Positions 63,201-64,000 of a stretch of 64,000 nt of DNA are shown here, one piece after another. The stretch is taken from NCBI GenBank assembly GCA_038380795.1, contig CM076274.1, positions 19,810,027 through 19,874,026 on the forward strand. The letters run 5' to 3'. The position numbers and the translations under genes were made by a program. This stretch comes from Pyrocephalus nanus (taxonomy: Eukaryota; Chordata; Aves; Passeriformes; Tyrannidae). How positions within the stretch are numbered: the stretch's first letter is position 1; each line of letters opens with the position of its first letter. Under the pieces are notes generated by a model. The model was not told where the DNA came from, searched no databases, and saw only the letters and a program-made list of their open reading frames with translations.

Positions 63201-64000
63201 CTGGAAGCAGGAGGGCAGAATCACAATTAGAGATGAGCTAACACAGCAACAAGGAAGCACAGTGAATTCACAACAGGGCTTCTAGACAGCAGCCACCTCC
63301 AGCAACGCAGCTGCTGCCTAGCTGAGTGAAGGCCACTAAGAAGTTAAAGTGCCCCAGCTAAGACCTTCATTTGCAGATGGTTCTCCTTCAAGCATCCAGT
63401 CAAGGATGCTTCAAAGACGGATGGGAGCACAATATCATGGTATGTGGGGTACAGACAGCCTTCACCATGACCTCTCAGCTCAAGAGCAGTGTATTTCACA
63501 CCCCCTTCAGTCAATCTTGGTGACTCAAGATCAACCTCAGCTTGCATTTCTCTAAAAGGACAATGCACAACCACAGGGAATAGCAATCATGGGTGCTTGT
63601 AATTTTTCAACTGGCTTTGCTCATCAGAAAGCTGTGTATTAACACCTGCTCAGAGCAAGTGCATTCTGACCAGAAGATGGACGTACAGTCCCTTCCAGGA
63701 GCATAAGTATTACTTTTTGCATTTTCAGCATTACTCTAATGTCTCCTCCTCATTCTTTCCTCCACTTTTCGCTATACCCACCTCATCATGCCATCTATCC
63801 TGAAAAACTTCATCTTAATATTACTAGTAATGTTCAAAGACTGTAATCTGGCACTAGATGTTCATTTAGTCATTGTTCAGACATGGGGACCTGCTCCCTT
63901 GTCTACGAACTGCACTTAGAGCTGCAAACCTGAAAGACAAAAGCCAGCCTCAGCCTAACATTTCATGTATTGAGGCCCAGATACTTTTTCATGGAATGCC

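Larger units (their letters stand above)
54047..64000 (-). other. FDX1 intron 1 (partial), no other gene seen
   Basis: Nearly 10 kb without a recognisable exon, CR1 copy or CpG island. Only low-complexity tracts stand out: an A run at 57469-57481, purine-rich DNA at 59170-59275, (AC)n at 60136-60152, A26 at 60263-60288 and an A/C-rich stretch at 61930-62035. No GC-rich FDX1 exon 1 encoding a presequence was found. Confidence 0.6.

Noticed and set aside
19179..64000. Search for microRNA, tRNA or CRISPR-like arrays
   Set aside because: No cloverleaf, known microRNA seed-hairpin or regularly spaced repeat was recognised by eye. miR-34b/c, which lies further along the same human region, was looked for and not seen.

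Overview
The window looks like avian nuclear DNA. It holds split genes with GT-AG introns, five CR1 LINE fragments carrying the bird-type 3' tail (an ATTCTATGAT-like repeat), few other repeats, and CpG-rich promoter patches in an otherwise AT-moderate background. There is no bacterial or viral gene organisation.

Two protein-coding genes are supported, and they converge. On the + strand is ARHGAP20 (the Rap-regulated RhoGAP, also called RA-RhoGAP). I reconstructed it as 15 coding exons from 19125 to 47575, giving a model of 1137 residues with PH, Ras-associating and RhoGAP domains and a long serine-rich tail. Every junction from exon 2 to exon 15 is GT-AG and keeps the frame. On the - strand is FDX1 (adrenodoxin, mitochondrial ferredoxin 1). 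Exons 2-4 (54043 down to 52999) are present; exon 1, with the start codon and mitochondrial presequence, must lie beyond 64000. ARHGAP20 and FDX1 are also convergent neighbours on human chromosome 11q22-q23, so this is conserved synteny.

Layout: 1-850, intergenic; about 850-1400, a CpG island with simple repeats and a 43-bp tandem duplication and no assigned gene; 1400-18800, intergenic with two strong G-quadruplex motifs; about 18840-19640, the CpG island that is the probable ARHGAP20 promoter and exon 1; 19179-32959, a long intron 1 with two CR1 fragments and an LTR-like repeat pair; 32960-47575, exons 2-15; 47576 to about 49600, the ARHGAP20 3'UTR; about 49600-52340, the gap between the two 3' ends, containing a small CpG-rich patch and an antisense CR1; 52340-54043, FDX1 3'UTR and exons 4-2; 54047-64000, FDX1 intron 1 with low-complexity tracts only.

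The two genes are not known to share a pathway. ARHGAP20 switches off Rho-family GTPases downstream of Rap1, and FDX1 passes electrons to mitochondrial P450s and takes part in iron-sulfur and lipoylation biology. I found no previously undescribed system. The best leads are a lysine-to-threonine change at a conserved RhoGAP position, loss of one of the two annexin-like repeats, a weak splice donor with a frameshifting alternative, an upstream ORF overlapping the proposed ARHGAP20 start, and two CpG-rich patches without an assigned gene.
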